NCBI GenBank assembly: GCA_045542755.1
Contig: JAZQLP010000078.1
Location: 1-18,182, forward strand
Direction of reading: 5' to 3'
From: JAZQLP01 sp045542755
Lineage (GTDB): Bacteria > Bacillota > Clostridia > Oscillospirales > UBA644
Length of the DNA stretch: 18,182 bases
Shown here: positions 1 through 7,257 of the stretch, piece by piece
Position numbering within the stretch: the stretch's first letter is position 1
Layout: every line of letters starts with the position of its first letter
The notes under the pieces: generated by a model
What the model was told of the DNA's origin: nothing
What the model saw: the letters and a program-made list of their open reading frames with translations, nothing else
The model's database searches: none
Program-made: the position numbers and the translations under genes

Positions 1-511
1 TGTATCGGGCGAAATAATGGATATGCTCAACTTCGTACCCGTTAAAAAGGGGGACGTTTTCCTTATTGATTCGGGCACGATCCACGCCATAGGCAAGGGA
101 CTTCTTATTGCCGAAATACAGCAAAACAGCAACCTTACCTACAGACTTTACGACTACGGCAGACTTGGTGCAGACGGAAAGCCCAGAGAGCTTCACGTTG
201 AGAAGGCGGCAAAGGTATCAAAGCTTGAAAAGGCGCAGGCCGAGGCAAACAATATAGAAAGCTTTGTTAAAAACGGCATGGAAACCAAAACTCTATGCGC
301 CTGCAAGTACTTTACCGTTGAGGAAATTAAGGTCAAGGGTGAAGGAGAGGTTACCGAAAAGGACACCTTCGTTGCCCTGACCGTAATTGAAGGCAAGGGA
401 GAAATTGAAGGCCTTGAGCTGAAGGCGGGAGACACGGTATTCGTACCCGCAAACAAGGAAAAAGCAACTATAAAGGGCGAAATGACCCTTTTAAAGACCT
501 ATATAGACTGA
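1..511 (+). CDS. manA: Mannose-6-phosphate isomerase, class I (3' part)
   Basis: This is the C-terminal part of a type I phosphomannose isomerase, the cytoplasmic zinc enzyme that interconverts mannose 6-phosphate and fructose 6-phosphate. The frame (second base of the window onward) is open to the left edge, so the start lies outside; the ATG at 17 is internal. Visible family landmarks are the cupin stretch with GTIHAIG, the block EIQQNSNLTYRLYDYGR and the RELHVEKA segment, which carry metal and substrate contacts in this family. The last ~80 residues form the second small cupin-like domain ending at TGA 509-511. The SGNH lipoprotein gene follows after 26 bases with no terminator between, so the two are probably co-transcribed. 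The identification is from motif recognition; the missing N-terminal half would hold the remaining zinc ligands. Confidence 0.93.
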   Translation, partial: VSGEIMDMLNFVPVKKGDVFLIDSGTIHAIGKGLLIAEIQQNSNLTYRLYDYGRLGADGKPRELHVEKAAKVSKLEKAQAEANNIESFVKNGMETKTLCACKYFTVEEIKVKGEGEVTEKDTFVALTVIEGKGEIEGLELKAGDTVFVPANKEKATIKGEMTLLKTYID

Positions 512-537
512 TTTTATTCAGGAGAAACACACACAAA

Positions 538-1680
538 ATGAAAAGATTTACTGCAAGACTCGTCAGCCTGTTGCTGGCGGGGGCGGTTTGCCTTTCCCTT
601 CTTGCAGGATGCTCCATAGAAACGCCCGACGATCCCCCCGTGGATATAGGTACTGACACGCCTGCCGTTGTGGACCCAAGCCAGCAGTTACCTCCCGAAG
701 ATACCGAGAATGGGACGCAGGGTGAAGACCTTCAGACCGAAGTACCTGTCATTTCGGAGGATCCCGAAATAAACGAGGAGCAAATAGAGGATCCAGAGCA
801 GAATCCGGAGAACACACCGGAGGAGATACCTCCCGAAGAGCTGTTGGACCCCAATGAGGAGATGCTACCCGGCGAGGAGGTAGTGGAGCTTCCAAGAGAA
901 AAGTTTGACCTGCCCTACCCCATAGTTTCACTAACCGAAGAGGATGCAAAGCTCTGCCTTGCTCAGACCACGGAGGTGGACTATGATTACTTTACCGATG
1001 CGGTATTTTTAGGCGACTCGGTAACCCTTGGATTAAGAAATTACGCAACCAAAAAGAGAAAAACAAACCCCGACTTTTTAAGCAACGCAAAATTTATCGC
1101 CGTGGGAAGCTACGGAGTTTACGAGGCCTTAAGGACACCCGCGGAAACCACTATTCACGCCCTTTACGGCGGCGTACAGACCCAGCCCCAGGATATTCTC
1201 CTTGCCATGGGAGCAAGGACGGTGTTTATAAGCCTTGGACTTAACGACGTGGGACTCTTCTCCATGAAGGATCACCTTACCCATTACGCTACCCTTATAC
1301 TCCGTATACAGATGACCTGTCCCGGAATAAGGATAGTAATAATGTCCACCACTCCCCTGACGGTGGAGGGCGAAAAGAAGCATCTGTACAATTACAAGAT
1401 AGACACCTATAACCAAGCCGTCATAACCTTGGCGGAAAAATACAACTGTTATTACGCCGATATTGCCTCCGTCTTAAAGGACGAGGAGGGGTATCTTGCC
1501 GACGACCTTTCAAGCGACAACTACTGTCACCTTGAAAATGAGGCCTACGACAAGATAATATACTACCTCCGCACCCACGCAACTCCCGATGCGGTGGAGT
1601 CGGAAAGCGATAACAGAGAAACCATAATCCTCCCCCCTGCCGAAGTAGAGGGATACGAGGGAGAAATGGGAGAAGGTTAA
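538..1680 (+). CDS. SGNH/GDSL-type hydrolase lipoprotein
   Basis: This is a predicted surface lipoprotein of 380 residues. A signal peptide (K2, R3, then a hydrophobic stretch) ends in the lipobox LAGC with Cys25 as the lipidation site. Residues ~26-120 form a proline/glutamate-rich acidic linker, probably disordered and spanning the cell wall. The catalytic domain (~150-350) has SGNH blocks: FLGDSV with the candidate nucleophile Ser161, a Gly in VGSYG (~190), GLND with Asn236, and a C-terminal SDNYCHL segment with candidate Asp327 and His331. Related extracytoplasmic enzymes are esterases or O-acetyl esterases acting on cell-wall or dietary glycans; the substrate here cannot be read from sequence. 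The start is supported by AGGAG at 520-524, with a rather long 13-base spacing. It lies directly downstream of manA and ends in front of a bidirectional terminator. Confidence 0.85.
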   Translation: MKRFTARLVSLLLAGAVCLSLLAGCSIETPDDPPVDIGTDTPAVVDPSQQLPPEDTENGTQGEDLQTEVPVISEDPEINEEQIEDPEQNPENTPEEIPPEELLDPNEEMLPGEEVVELPREKFDLPYPIVSLTEEDAKLCLAQTTEVDYDYFTDAVFLGDSVTLGLRNYATKKRKTNPDFLSNAKFIAVGSYGVYEALRTPAETTIHALYGGVQTQPQDILLAMGARTVFISLGLNDVGLFSMKDHLTHYATLILRIQMTCPGIRIVIMSTTPLTVEGEKKHLYNYKIDTYNQAVITLAEKYNCYYADIASVLKDEEGYLADDLSSDNYCHLENEAYDKIIYYLRTHATPDAVESESDNRETIILPPAEVEGYEGEMGEG

Positions 1681-1721
1681 ACCCCAAAGCATCACCCCAT
1701 AAATACAATTCAAAAATTTTA

Positions 1722-1756
1722 AAAGCCGATAGATTGAAAAATAATCTATCGGCTTT
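1722..1756. terminator. Bidirectional rho-independent terminator
   Basis: A perfect 14-base inverted repeat (1722-1735 and 1743-1756) has a 7-base loop. It lies between convergent genes: the lipoprotein gene ends at 1680 and the methyltransferase stop codon begins at 1759-1761. On the minus strand the stem is followed by a T-rich run (TTTTAAAATTTTTG); on the plus strand by CTTT. It can serve both transcripts. Confidence 0.9.
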
Positions 1757-1758
1757 CT

Positions 1759-2352
1759 TTATGCTTTCACACAAACAAAAATATGTGCAAATTCTGTTTC
1801 TATGCAATCCAGTAATATCAGTCCGGAATTTAAAATATATGATTTTATATCGGTAACATTGTCGGGATATATCCTTATTCTTCTATCTCCGTAATCTATA
1901 TATTGATCCTGGTTTTTATCAACAGATAAAACAAGACGACCTTTTGCGTTCAGCAAAGAATGTATTTTATCTATACATTTTTGCTTCTCTTTAATATGCA
2001 TTAAAGTCAAAGAAGAGTAGATAACATCAAAGGTTTTATCAAATTTGTAGGCCATAAAATCCGCGCATACCAATTCTGCATTTTGATGTCCGAATAAATT
2101 CTTTTTTGCTCTATCTATTGTTTTTGGAGATATATCAATGCCAACAAAATTACAGCAAAATGATATGATTTTTAATGCAAGACGTCCTGTACCAATACCT
2201 ATTTCCAAAACGGATTTTGTTTTATCAAGCTGCATTGCATCGATAAAAACTTGGCCATCCCATTTATCCATATATTCTTTTAATGGTTGAGGGTCATACA
2301 CGGGATCGTTGTTTTCATCAATCAGTTTATCATAATGCTCAATTACATTCAT
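1759..2352 (-). CDS. Class I SAM-dependent methyltransferase
   Basis: A 197-residue Rossmann-fold methyltransferase. Motif I is VLEIGIGTG (residues 48-56), the acidic residue ending strand beta-2 is in GIDIS (Asp73), motif II includes ADF with Asp98, and the post-motif DVIYSSLTLMHI (~109-120) fits the methyltransferase 11/25 type. The substrate is not predictable. It is clearly more AT-rich than its neighbours, with many AT-ending codons (aaa, ttt, ata), suggesting horizontal acquisition. The ribosome binding site is weak (GAGAAG about 6 bases before ATG). No promoter is obvious; the hairpin array at 2391-2544 lies immediately upstream, so expression may depend on read-through from the dehydrogenase gene. 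A small-molecule, antibiotic or RNA methyltransferase are all possible. Confidence 0.82.
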   Translation of the reverse strand: MNVIEHYDKLIDENNDPVYDPQPLKEYMDKWDGQVFIDAMQLDKTKSVLEIGIGTGRLALKIISFCCNFVGIDISPKTIDRAKKNLFGHQNAELVCADFMAYKFDKTFDVIYSSLTLMHIKEKQKCIDKIHSLLNAKGRLVLSVDKNQDQYIDYGDRRIRIYPDNVTDIKSYILNSGLILLDCIETEFAHIFVCVKA

Positions 2353-2390
2353 ATACGCTTCTCTTTATACAGACACATCGACATCTTTTT

Positions 2391-2544
2391 AAGTGATATT
2401 CCGACTTCGTCGGAGTGATATTTTTGCTACGCAAAAGTGATAAGTGTTATTTTATTCGCCATTAAACTTGGCGTAGCCAAATAACACTCGGCGGTAGCCG
2501 AATATCACTACGAAGTAATATAACTCGCCGTAAGGCGAATAAAA
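2391..2544. repeat. Array of small hairpins forming a nested inverted repeat
   Basis: At least five short palindromes follow one another: TCCGAC-TTC-GTCGGA (2400-2414), TTTTGC-TAC-GCAAAA (2422-2436), TTGGC-GTA-GCCAA (2468-2480), TCGGC-GGTA-GCCGA (2488-2501) and TCGCC-GTAA-GGCGA (2525-2538). A weaker one sits at 2509-2517. They are separated by eight-base linkers: GTGATATT at 2393 and 2415 and GTGTTATT at 2444, then the reverse complements AATAACAC at 2480 and AATATCAC at 2501, and the variant AATATAAC at 2517. The linkers flip orientation about position 2464, so the whole block is an inverted repeat. TTTTATTCGCC (2450-2460) is also the exact complement of GGCGAATAAAA (2534-2544). It fills the gap between the dehydrogenase 3' end and the methyltransferase 5' end. 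It may be a non-coding palindromic element or a remnant of a mobile unit. Confidence 0.85.
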
Positions 2545-2552
2545 CTAATAAA

Positions 2553-3353
2553 CTAAGGTCTTAAACCAAGGCCACCTTCAAGGGTGAGGGTCTCGCCGGT
2601 CATATACTTAAAGTCGGGATGGGCAAGCTGAACGCAAGCGCGTCCGATATCCTGCTCGGGGTCACCGAAGCGGCCTGCGGGAGGAGTATGAACGTTCTTC
2701 TCGAATGCATCGGGATATGCGTTCTTGAACTGCTCAAGCTGTGCGGTCCAAGCAAGAGGGCAGATAACGTTTACGTTAATGCCGTCCTTTGCCCACTCGG
2801 TAGCGGCAACTCTGGAAAGGCCTCTGATACCTTCCTTTGCGGCAGCGTAGGAGCACTGGCCGAAGTTACCGAAAAGGCCTGCGCCGGAAGCGAAGTTTAT
2901 AACCGTACCCTTGGTTTGAACAAGGTAGGGATAACAAGCCTGCATATAATGGAAGGTTGCGTAAAGGCCCGAATACATAGCCAGGTCAAACTGCTCTATG
3001 GTATGCTGGGCAAGGGTAACGCCCGAAGCGGATGCCTGAGCGTTGTTAATAAGCACGTCGATGCGGCCGAAGGCCTCCATGGTCTTCTCGGCAACTTCCT
3101 TTGCAATAGCCGTATTGTCGGCACCTGCAGAAATGTCTGCCTGAATGGGAAGAACCTTTACGCCGTAGAGTCTTTCAAGCTCTTCCTTTGCGTCGTTAAG
3201 CTTCTGAACGTTACGGCCGGTGATGACGATATTTGCGCCCTCCTTGGCGTAAGCGGTAGCGATACCGTAGCCTATGGAGCCTGCCTTACCGTCGGAAAGA
3301 ACGGCTCTTCCGCCGCCTGTGATTATTACTGTTTTACCTGCTAAAAATCCCAT
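2553..3353 (-). CDS. SDR-family NAD(P)-dependent oxidoreductase
   Basis: A 266-residue classical short-chain dehydrogenase. The nucleotide-binding glycine motif starts at TGGGR (residues 12-16) but is interrupted by about ten extra residues before GSIGYGIA (25-32). Other family marks are ADIS (72-75), NNAQ (103-106, usually NNAG), the catalytic Ser156 in FASGAG, and Tyr169 and Lys173 in YAAAK. The C-terminal GETLTLEGGLGL is typical of the last strand. Start supported by AGGAG about 7 bases before the ATG. It is the last gene of a four-gene minus-strand operon, 21 bases after the glycoside hydrolase gene. It presumably oxidises a sugar or sugar-derived alcohol released by that operon. The substrate is inferred from context only. 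Confidence 0.9.
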   Translation of the reverse strand: MGFLAGKTVIITGGGRAVLSDGKAGSIGYGIATAYAKEGANIVITGRNVQKLNDAKEELERLYGVKVLPIQADISAGADNTAIAKEVAEKTMEAFGRIDVLINNAQASASGVTLAQHTIEQFDLAMYSGLYATFHYMQACYPYLVQTKGTVINFASGAGLFGNFGQCSYAAAKEGIRGLSRVAATEWAKDGINVNVICPLAWTAQLEQFKNAYPDAFEKNVHTPPAGRFGDPEQDIGRACVQLAHPDFKYMTGETLTLEGGLGLRP

Positions 3354-3374
3354 TGTTAATCTCCTATTTGTTTT

Positions 3375-5429
3375 TTACTCAGCTTGTATAAAGTAGTATA
3401 TAGAAGGATGCTTCTGACCAAGCTTAAGCTTTGCGTAGCCGTCCTCGTACTCAATATCTACCTTACCGATAAAGAAGCCTTCTGCGTTTACTGCCCAGCA
3501 AACCAGATTACGTCTGTCGGTCTTGATGGCGATGTCTGCCTCGATTACCTCGCAGATAATGGGGGGCTTACCGAAGTCGTCCATCTGCATATAGGGGGGC
3601 AGACCGTCGTTGGGCTGTACCTCATCGGGAGCAAGGCTCATCTTCATATCGGTGTTCTGAACGGTACCCACGGTGGTAAGGAGCATAGCGTCGGTATGCT
3701 CGATATCAAGGTCGTTGTTAAGGGAAGAAAGGGCGATAACGGCGTAGTCGTTGGAGCAGTTGACCTTCATGCCGTCAAGCTCTATTTCGCCGTTCTGACC
3801 AAGACGTCCGTAAACAGACTTGGTCATCTTGGTATCAACGGTACCGTATCTCTTTTTCCAGCTTCTGTAAAGCTCGCCCGTATCGGATACAACCTCGCCC
3901 TTGGAAAGGTCGTAAAGGGGCTTGTTATCGGGAACGGTATTTTCAAACTCTTCGTAATAGTCAACGCCTATCTGAGAAAGCTCGGTAGAGCCTACGAACG
4001 CTTCCTTGGAAAGGGTGGTAACGCCACCGGGAACGTTAAGGTTGTCAACCTCAAGCTCGTCAACTCTGATGGTTATCTTATTGTTTGCGGGCTTAACGTC
4101 CTCACGGCGGGTAATGATAGCGGCATGATAGAACATACCGAATTTTGCGGGGTCGTTCCAGGTGGAGAAGATACCCTCTCTGTAACCAACGCCGCCGATA
4201 GCCTCGGAGCTTATATCCTTACCAACCATATCAACGTGCTCAAGGAGTGAAGAGTAAGCGTAGGTATGGATAGTATAGCCCGACCAGTTCTGGAGCATAC
4301 CGATAGCGGCATACATTATGGGGCTTTCTGCTCTGTACTTATTGGGGAAGGTCAAATCCCATTCGGATGTAAAGAAGGGCTTGCCGAAGCGGCGCATTCT
4401 TGCGTTTCTCATAGCGCCCCATTCAGCCTGCTCGTGAAGGCTTATGTCACGGGAGTACTTCTTGCCGGGGTTCCAGTCCATAAAGCGGACGTTGAGGTGG
4501 GAGTCGTTAAACTGACCAACGTGCTGGGTAGCCTTACACTGCATATACTTCCAGGAGTAATTGGAGCCTGTGAAGGGAACCTTTACCCCAAGAGAACGCA
4601 TATATTCGATCATGCTTCCGTAATAGTCCTCGGTAACCTCAATTTTATACTCGTTAAGCTCAAGAACGGTTCTGTCGTTAAGGTCAACCTTATCAACGTC
4701 AACGTTGGTATAGCCCTTTTCGTTACACCAGGTACGGAATCTTTCACGGAACTCGCCTGCGTAGGGCTCAACGGTTATCTTGTTGCCAAAGCAACCGAAG
4801 AGGCAGGCCTCGTTAATAACGTCGGAAAGAACGAACACGGGGTCGTCCTTATAATCAAGACCCGTATAGGGGTTATGATGGAGCCAGAGAGCGCGCATAT
4901 AACCCTTCTGAAGCTCAATAAGGGTGGGGTCAAACATACTGTAGGGAGAAGCGTTATTGCCCAGAGCTACGGCATTTCTTACGCCGTCCTCGTCCTTGAA
5001 CTTACGGTAGGTAAGCATATCGAGGTAAACGTAGATACCCTCTTTTTTAAGGCAATAAATAAGATAGTCCATGCGGTCGAAGGACTCGGGGTCGTAAGTA
5101 GATGTGGTGCCGAGTCTTTTGCCCTTACGGAACTGATAGATATTGGGGGTAGCCCACTCTGCGTCTATCTGGTGGAATCTTACGATGTTACAGCCGTAGG
5201 AAGCAAGTCTTTTTGCAAGCTTTTCAGCATAGGGCTTTTCGGGGAATGCGGCGCCCGAGTTGAGGTTTGCACCCCAGAATCTTACGGGTGTGCCGTCTTC
5301 AAATACGAATCTGTCCCCATCAACGGTGAGGAAGCCGTGCTTACCTGCGGGCTTTTCATCCTCAAAAAGATAGGAGATGTCCAGAGGCGCAAAATCGGTA
5401 TACGCGGGAAATGGTATAAATTTAGCCAT
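3375..5429 (-). CDS. Glycoside hydrolase, GH5-like (clan GH-A type)
   Basis: A 684-residue protein with a (beta/alpha)8-type glycosidase domain in roughly its first 430 residues and a beta-rich C-terminal region. An N-terminal GTPVRFWGANL segment (46-56) and NIVRFHQIDAEW (81-92) resemble GH5/GH42-type barrels. Candidate catalytic residues of a retaining GH-A enzyme are Glu207 in DVINEA (acid/base after strand 4) and Glu356 in FFTSEWD (nucleophile at strand 7). No signal peptide or membrane segment is visible, so it probably acts in the cytoplasm on imported oligosaccharides. Start supported by AAAGGACGG upstream of the ATG. It lies between the MBL-fold hydrolase (35 bases) and the dehydrogenase (21 bases) genes. 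I cannot assign the CAZy family or substrate with confidence. Confidence 0.83.
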   Translation of the reverse strand: MAKFIPFPAYTDFAPLDISYLFEDEKPAGKHGFLTVDGDRFVFEDGTPVRFWGANLNSGAAFPEKPYAEKLAKRLASYGCNIVRFHQIDAEWATPNIYQFRKGKRLGTTSTYDPESFDRMDYLIYCLKKEGIYVYLDMLTYRKFKDEDGVRNAVALGNNASPYSMFDPTLIELQKGYMRALWLHHNPYTGLDYKDDPVFVLSDVINEACLFGCFGNKITVEPYAGEFRERFRTWCNEKGYTNVDVDKVDLNDRTVLELNEYKIEVTEDYYGSMIEYMRSLGVKVPFTGSNYSWKYMQCKATQHVGQFNDSHLNVRFMDWNPGKKYSRDISLHEQAEWGAMRNARMRRFGKPFFTSEWDLTFPNKYRAESPIMYAAIGMLQNWSGYTIHTYAYSSLLEHVDMVGKDISSEAIGGVGYREGIFSTWNDPAKFGMFYHAAIITRREDVKPANNKITIRVDELEVDNLNVPGGVTTLSKEAFVGSTELSQIGVDYYEEFENTVPDNKPLYDLSKGEVVSDTGELYRSWKKRYGTVDTKMTKSVYGRLGQNGEIELDGMKVNCSNDYAVIALSSLNNDLDIEHTDAMLLTTVGTVQNTDMKMSLAPDEVQPNDGLPPYMQMDDFGKPPIICEVIEADIAIKTDRRNLVCWAVNAEGFFIGKVDIEYEDGYAKLKLGQKHPSIYYFIQAE

Positions 5430-5464
5430 TGTGTTTTACCGTCCTTTATTTGAGAGAATTATTA

Positions 5465-6217
5465 TTACAGTTCTATCACCGTGCCGTCATGAGCCACGGT
5501 CACGGGGAATTTATCCTTTACTAAAGCGGCAAGCTCTGCCACTACTTCGGGAGGGTTCTTTTTATCGTAGATGTGGTTTATATACATAGCCTTGGTGCGG
5601 CTACGGGAAAGTATCTCCATTACCTCGGGCTTATTGAGGGTGGGATGAGCGCCCTCGGTGACCACAAGGTCAAAGTCCTGCTGGAATATCTGCTTGGGAT
5701 AATCGCGAAGGTCGCCCTTCATATCTCCGGAGAAGCATATCCTCTTCCCCTCCCCTTCTATTATGAAGGCGTGGGCGTTGGGAATATGCTCAACGGGTAC
5801 GGAGGTTATTTTAACGTTGCCGTCGTCAAAAATAAGGCCGTCAGGATATATGATATACTCAAGCTCGGCGTTCTTCTTTGAGTCGCCGCCCCCCTCGGTG
5901 AGGTGAACGAATTCCACAAGGTGATGACAGAATCTTTCGTCGGGTACATAAATGGGAATACGCAAGCCCTTATATCTGCCAAAGCCGGTCATCTGGAAGG
6001 TAAACTCCACAAGCCCTGCAAAATGGTCGGCGTGGGAGTGGGTAATGAATATACCCTTAAGGTCGGCAAAGTCAAAGCCGTACCTGGTATAGAGGGTGGA
6101 TATGGGAGCGCCTGCGTCGATGACGTAATTTGAATTACCCACGGTGACTACGGCAGAGGAGCAGAATCTGTCAGCCTCTGCAATACCGTGACTGGTGCCA
6201 AGAAAGGTTATTTTCAT
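5465..6217 (-). CDS. MBL-fold metallo-hydrolase, RNase Z/lactonase-like
   Basis: A 250-residue metallo-beta-lactamase-fold protein complete with its metal-binding set: HSHADH (His60, His62, Asp64, His65), a His in PVEHIPNAHAF (144 or nearby), Asp165 in FSGD and His215 in INHIY. The MKITFLGTSHG opening and overall plan resemble the RNase Z/ElaC group, but the position inside a sugar operon makes a sugar-lactone or phosphoester hydrolase more likely than tRNA 3'-processing. It starts 9 bases after the upstream epimerase-like gene ends, with only a weak AAGAGA ribosome binding site, suggesting translational coupling. The true substrate is unknown; an RNase Z role cannot be excluded because no other copy is visible in this window. 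Confidence 0.85.
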   Translation of the reverse strand: MKITFLGTSHGIAEADRFCSSAVVTVGNSNYVIDAGAPISTLYTRYGFDFADLKGIFITHSHADHFAGLVEFTFQMTGFGRYKGLRIPIYVPDERFCHHLVEFVHLTEGGGDSKKNAELEYIIYPDGLIFDDGNVKITSVPVEHIPNAHAFIIEGEGKRICFSGDMKGDLRDYPKQIFQQDFDLVVTEGAHPTLNKPEVMEILSRSRTKAMYINHIYDKKNPPEVVAELAALVKDKFPVTVAHDGTVIEL

Positions 6218-6226
6218 AGCTATCTC

Positions 6227-7078
6227 TTATATACTTGCAAGAACGCCCTTGAGATATTTTACGCCTGCGGCAAAGGCTTCCTCGTTGCTGTTAAAGGAGT
6301 AGGAGCCAACGTTGCTCTTTTCCCCTTCTCTTTCAAGACCTGCAAGGCCGTCAAATACTGCAAGGTGGGGTTCAAGGGTTATGCCGCCTCCCCCTCTCTT
6401 GGAGTACTCGGAAAGAATCTCACGGTAAAGGCCGATACCCTCGCCTGCGGGAACGATAGTGCCGTCGGCGGTAGCGTCCTTAACGTGGATATAATGAACT
6501 CTGTTTTTGAGTATTGTCCAGGCCTGACGAACGTCCTGACCAGCCTGGATGAAGTTTGCAGAGTCGAATACGGAATGAAGCTCGGGCAGCTCTGCCATAA
6601 GCTCGGCGCATCTTACGGCAACGTCGCCGTAGATACCCTTTTCGTTTTCGTGGCAGAGGTAAAGACCGCTACCCTTTGCAGCGTCGCAGAAGGCGGAGAG
6701 TCTTTCAAGAACTATATCTCTGTAATCCTCGGGTCTGTCACCCTCGGGAATGTAGAAGCTGAAGAGTCTTATGCACTCGGCACCTACGGTGTTGCCAAGC
6801 TCAACGGTTCTCTTGAAGAGGTCGAGGTGGGGAGCAAAGTCGTCCTTTACGCTTATCTTTCCGCAGGGAGAACCGAGAGAACGGATCTTTATGCCTGAAG
6901 CGGCAAGAGTATCGGAAATAACCTTTGCTTCGGCGGGAGTTCTGTCGGTAAAGGGCTTACCGTCAACGCCTCTGATTTCTATGTAACCGATGCCTGCCTC
7001 GTTGAGGGCCTTTATCTGAACGGCAAGGTCGGAGCCTGCCTCGTCGGCAAATGCCGAGATCTGAATGTTGTCTGCCAT
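6227..7078 (-). CDS. Sugar phosphate isomerase/epimerase (xylose isomerase-like TIM barrel)
   Basis: A 283-residue TIM-barrel protein of the AP-endonuclease-2/xylose isomerase-like family. The usual metal site is visible: Glu144 in CHENE, Asp172 in FDSAN, His198 in YIHVKD and Glu236 in LEPH. Family members isomerise or epimerise ketoses, inosose or keto-sugars. An in-frame ATG at 7153 exists, but the start at 7078 is preferred. AAGGAG lies 9 bases before it, the family-like sequence begins there, and the upstream extension is AT-rich and overlaps the candidate promoter. It is the first gene of the four-gene operon running down to 2553. Likely role: rearranging the sugar released by the downstream glycosidase (inference from context). 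Confidence 0.9.
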   Translation of the reverse strand: MADNIQISAFADEAGSDLAVQIKALNEAGIGYIEIRGVDGKPFTDRTPAEAKVISDTLAASGIKIRSLGSPCGKISVKDDFAPHLDLFKRTVELGNTVGAECIRLFSFYIPEGDRPEDYRDIVLERLSAFCDAAKGSGLYLCHENEKGIYGDVAVRCAELMAELPELHSVFDSANFIQAGQDVRQAWTILKNRVHYIHVKDATADGTIVPAGEGIGLYREILSEYSKRGGGGITLEPHLAVFDGLAGLEREGEKSNVGSYSFNSNEEAFAAGVKYLKGVLASI

Positions 7079-7112
7079 AGTTATTATCTCCTTAAAGTTA
7101 GAGTCAAATATA

Positions 7113-7140
7113 ATATTATATTTTATTATAACATAGTCAA
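7113..7140 (-). promoter_or_regulatory. Candidate sigma-A promoter of the sugar operon
   Basis: On the minus strand TTGACT (7140-7135) is followed by TATAAT (7120-7115, 14-base spacer) or TAATAT (7118-7113, 16-base spacer) in a very AT-rich stretch upstream of the epimerase gene. The spacer is short for the better -10 hexamer, so the exact -10 is uncertain. Confidence 0.5.
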
Positions 7141-7188
7141 TGGGAAATTTCAAGCCCCGAAATGGGAATATTTACGCAAGATAGGAGG

Positions 7189-7245
7189 CTTTGAAAAAGG
7201 GATTTAGAAACTTTTTCCAAACTTCCCGAAGAGGGCTTTTCAAAG
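7189..7245. repeat. Intergenic inverted repeat with alternative folds
   Basis: CTTTGAAAA (7189-7197) and TTTTCAAAG (7237-7245) are perfect complements. Inside them GAAAAAG (7193-7199) can instead pair with CTTTTTC (7211-7217), and CCC (7225-7227) with GGG (7233-7235). The outer and first inner stems are mutually exclusive. The block lies between the divergent sugar-operon and argS promoters and would not be in either transcript if the promoters called here are right. It may be a dispersed intergenic repeat or a protein-binding region. Confidence 0.5.
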
Positions 7246-7257
7246 AGAGTTATGCCC

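Noticed and set aside
2391..2544. CRISPR-like or tandem repeat array
   Set aside because: The units are 8-base linkers with differing palindromes that reverse orientation halfway; there is no constant direct repeat with unique spacers and no cas gene.
3384..5453. Two long plus-strand frames opposite the glycoside hydrolase gene
   Set aside because: Both lie wholly against a gene with catalytic motifs and a proper ribosome binding site; their translations resemble no protein family.
7079..7153. Upstream ATG at 7153 for the epimerase-like gene
   Set aside because: The 25 extra residues are encoded by AT-rich DNA covering the candidate promoter, and a good AAGGAG stands just before the ATG at 7078.
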